From NCBI RefSeq assembly GCF_000719515.1, contig NZ_JOGR01000006.1, forward strand, positions 292,427-356,426: a stretch of DNA of 64,000 nt. The letters are read 5' to 3'. Position numbers and translations under genes: made by a program. Origin of the DNA: Glycomyces sp. NRRL B-16210 (GTDB lineage Bacteria; Actinomycetota; Actinomycetes; Mycobacteriales; Micromonosporaceae). How positions within the stretch are numbered: the stretch's first letter is position 1; each line of letters begins with the position of its first letter. The notes beneath the pieces are model-generated. The model had not been told where the DNA came from. It saw only the letters and a list, made by a program, of their open reading frames with translations, and searched no databases. Below, one piece after another: positions 62,132 through 64,000 of the stretch.

Positions 62132-62567
62132 CTTGTCGATCGCAGTAAGCCCGGCTCGAAAATCCACGTCCTGACCGACCGATACGGCCTGCCCATCGCC
62201 CTTGGCGTCTCGGGTACGAACCTGCATGACTCCCAAGCCTTCGAACCTCGCCTTCAGGGCATCCCCAAAGTCCGGTTCCGACGCGGGCCGCACCGATACA
62301 AACCCGCGAAGATCCACGCAGACAAGGCTTATGGCACCCTCGTCAACCACCATCTGCTGCGCGAGCGGCACCTCGGCGACCGGATCGCCTGCATTGGCAC
62401 CGAATCCTCGAAGCGGCTCCCGCCACCGCTGGGCCGTCGAACGCACCATCGCCTGACTCTTCGGATACTGCCGCCTCACTCTCCGGAACTAGTGCCACGG
62501 CTACCTGTTCGCTGCGCTCCTGGCGCTCGCCGCCGCCGTCACCTGTTACAAGAAACTCACTGACTGA
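62132..62567 (+). mobile_element. IS5-family transposase remnant
   Basis: The 3' part of a DDE transposase: VDRSKPGSKIHVLTDRYGLP, NLHDSQAFEP, GPHRYKPAKIHADKAYG, then after a frameshift near 62405-62412 RHRWAVERTIA and CHGYLFAALLALAAAVTCYK. Two stops (62454 and 62490) interrupt the second part. The N-terminal third, including the first catalytic Asp, is missing, so it is dead. It abuts the APH-type kinase, whose 5' end may have been replaced. Confidence 0.85.
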
Positions 62568-62599
62568 GACAAGCTCCAAGGGCTGCGATGACTCGGTGT

Positions 62600-63010
62600 G
62601 GGAGTGAGGCTGTCCGGTCGGTGGTGGTCGTGGTCAAAGACGGCAGCGACGAATGCGGTGGTGCTGGGTCGGGGCGGGGTCATCGGCTTCCCGGCTGTAC
62701 TGGGTGGCGGTCAGGGATGGCAGCGACGACAGCGGTGGCGCTGGGTCTGGGCGGGTTCATCGGCTTTCCGGCTGCATCGGGGTTGCGGTCAGGGACTGCG
62801 GCGACGAGATCGGTGGTGCCGGGCCGGGGTCGGTTCATCGGCTTCCCGGCTGCATCAGGGTTGCGGTCAGGGATGGCAGCGACGAGTGCGGCGGCACTGG
62901 GTCTGAGTGAGTCTGTCGGCTTCCCGGCTGTGTTGGGTGGCGGTCAAGGACGGCGGCGACGAGATCGGTGTGCCGGGCCGGGGTGGGTTCATCGGCTTTG
63001 CGGCGCGTGT
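62600..63010. repeat. 77-78-bp tandem repeat array
   Basis: About five imperfect units beginning CATCGGCTTCCCGG start at about 62681, 62758, 62836, 62914 and 62988, with a decayed unit before them. The 78-bp period equals 26 codons, so plus-strand frames repeat GFPAAxG-type peptides, but codon use and frame give no convincing gene. Its right end overlaps the C-terminal codons of the HNH gene. It lies between the IS remnant and that gene. Confidence 0.75.
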
Positions 63011-64000
63011 GGGTATGTGACCGCTCTGTTCTGTTTCCGGGCATGGCGAAGGGCCCGAACCCGTCTGGGTTTCGGGCGGGAAGACACTCGGTGTGCTCCC
63101 TTCCCCCCGCCCCGATCGCCACCGGGACGGGCAGGCTAAGAACGGCGGCTCACCGTAGTCGACGGGTACCGCCAGCACGGGCGTCTTCGCCTGGGGCCGT
63201 GCGGAACTGCTGGCAGCGAGAGCCGCTCGCTGCTCGTCCTCGGTGGGCGTGGGATCAACTGCCTGCTCGGCGGGTTCAGGGTTCGTGGTGGCGAACTTCT
63301 CGCGCAGCCGTGCACGGGCTGCCGCGATCTCGGCGAGGACCCGGTCTCTTTCGGCGGCCTCGGCCCGGTCATTGAGATCAGGAGTCAGCATCTCCGACCA
63401 CTCCGACCGGTACAGACCAGTGGGGAACAGGCCTGCGGTGTCGTCCGCGCTGGCGTGTTCGGCATCCATGTCCGCATCGGTACGCCAGTCCGCGCACCCG
63501 CAGCCGGTGCTATTGGAGCCCTGGCCGCCCTGGCCGTCCTGTGCGTCGAGGGTGGTGTGCTCGTGGCCTTCGTGGTCGTGGTGGACGATCAGGGCCTGTC
63601 CGGGGCCGGTCTTCTCGACCGTCCAACCGGGGTGTGGATGCGCCCGTGGTGGAAGCGGCACAGCAGGATCAGGTTCTCAGCGACCGTGGGTCCGCCATCG
63701 GCCCAGTGCTGGAGGTGGTGGGCCTCGGTCCAAGCGACAGGCCGGTCACACCCCTGCCAGGCACAACCCCCGGGTTGCTCCAGTTCGAGTTTGCGGCGAA
63801 GCGCGGTGTTGGGCAGGCGCAAGGCCCTGCCGAGTTCCACGGCTTCGCCGGTGGCGTAGTTGAAGACCGAGGGGATGATGCCGGCTTCGCAGGCGAGGAG
63901 GCGGGCCCCGGCGACTGAGATGGGGCGGCCTTCGAGGAGGGGCAGGCGGCCGGTGTCCTTGCCCTGCAACGTCTCGATGTCCACGACCAGGTCGAGGGTG
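62867..64000 (-). pseudogene. DUF222/HNH endonuclease-domain protein (13E12-type), frameshifted and cut by the window edge
   Basis: The 5' part lies beyond base 64000. Visible first is the end of the DUF222 region and the HNH domain: GRALRLPNTALRRKLEL, WQGCDRP, EAHHLQHWADGG, NLILLCRFHHGRIHTP. At about 63627-63632 (CACCCCGG tract) one base appears missing; the next frame continues GWTVEKTGPGQALIVHHDH. The tail (to 62867) is low-complexity with a helix NDRAEAAERDRVLAEIAAARARLREKF. Such HNH proteins are abundant in actinobacteria and mostly of unknown function. Confidence 0.8.

Noticed and set aside
62600..63010. Repeat array as a CRISPR
   Set aside because: The whole 77-78-bp unit repeats with drift; there are no short identical repeats with unique spacers and no cas genes.
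62588..63139. A 183-codon plus-strand gene over the repeats
   Set aside because: It is generated by the tandem repeat, has no ribosome-binding site and is antisense to the HNH gene's end.

Overview
The window is 64 kb of very GC-rich DNA with dense gene packing, many GTG/TTG starts, ATGA/GTGA overlaps and actinobacterial gene order, so it comes from an actinomycete (Actinomycetota). I cannot fix the family from sequence alone; a glycan-degrading filamentous soil group such as Glycomycetaceae is only a guess. No rRNA, tRNA, CRISPR array or origin was seen.

1-12.8 kb is housekeeping: the end of rho, rpmE, then prfA-prmC-Sua5-LMW phosphatase-atpI-atpZ and the F1Fo ATP synthase operon atpBEFHAGD. 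The operon ends in a strong terminator straight after atpD, and no epsilon gene (atpC) follows.

12.8-16.8 kb holds a two-component system (OmpR-type regulator and histidine kinase), a small secreted protein, and a DUF4956-VTC operon. Both of the minus-strand promoters carry the same 11-bp-period TAAG direct repeats, which looks like one small regulon.

16.9-29.7 kb is a polysaccharide synthesis and export locus: Wzz-like protein with a ruined P-loop, Wzy-like polymerase, flippase, methyltransferase, GT2 and WecG/TagA glycosyltransferases, an APH-like kinase and two sulfotransferases, flanked by a divergent secreted GH26-like glycosidase. It suggests a possibly sulfated exopolysaccharide.

29.7-49.9 kb returns to conserved blocks: mpg, DUF3515, a RAM-domain protein and thiL; rpmB; a proline-rich membrane protein; DAK2-recG-rsmD-coaD; SepIVA-DUF177-rpmF-rnc and a frameshifted mutM; a NarL-type regulator with a degenerate receiver; a CAP protein; smc and ftsY.

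50-64 kb is accessory. It contains an APH-like kinase, an orphan promoter with a nested operator in a convergent gap, a Tat-exported vanadium haloperoxidase preceded by a tiny leader peptide, a transglutaminase-like protein, a mannan-use locus (secreted GH5 mannanase with CBM2, LacI regulator, GH2 mannosidase), a CPBP protease, another APH-like kinase, an IS5-type remnant, a 78-bp tandem repeat and a frameshifted DUF222/HNH gene that runs off the window.

Several genes (response regulator, wecG, DAK2, rsmD, SepIVA, leader peptide, perhaps atpZ) have a -10 hexamer 6-10 nt before the start codon, which points to widespread leaderless transcription.
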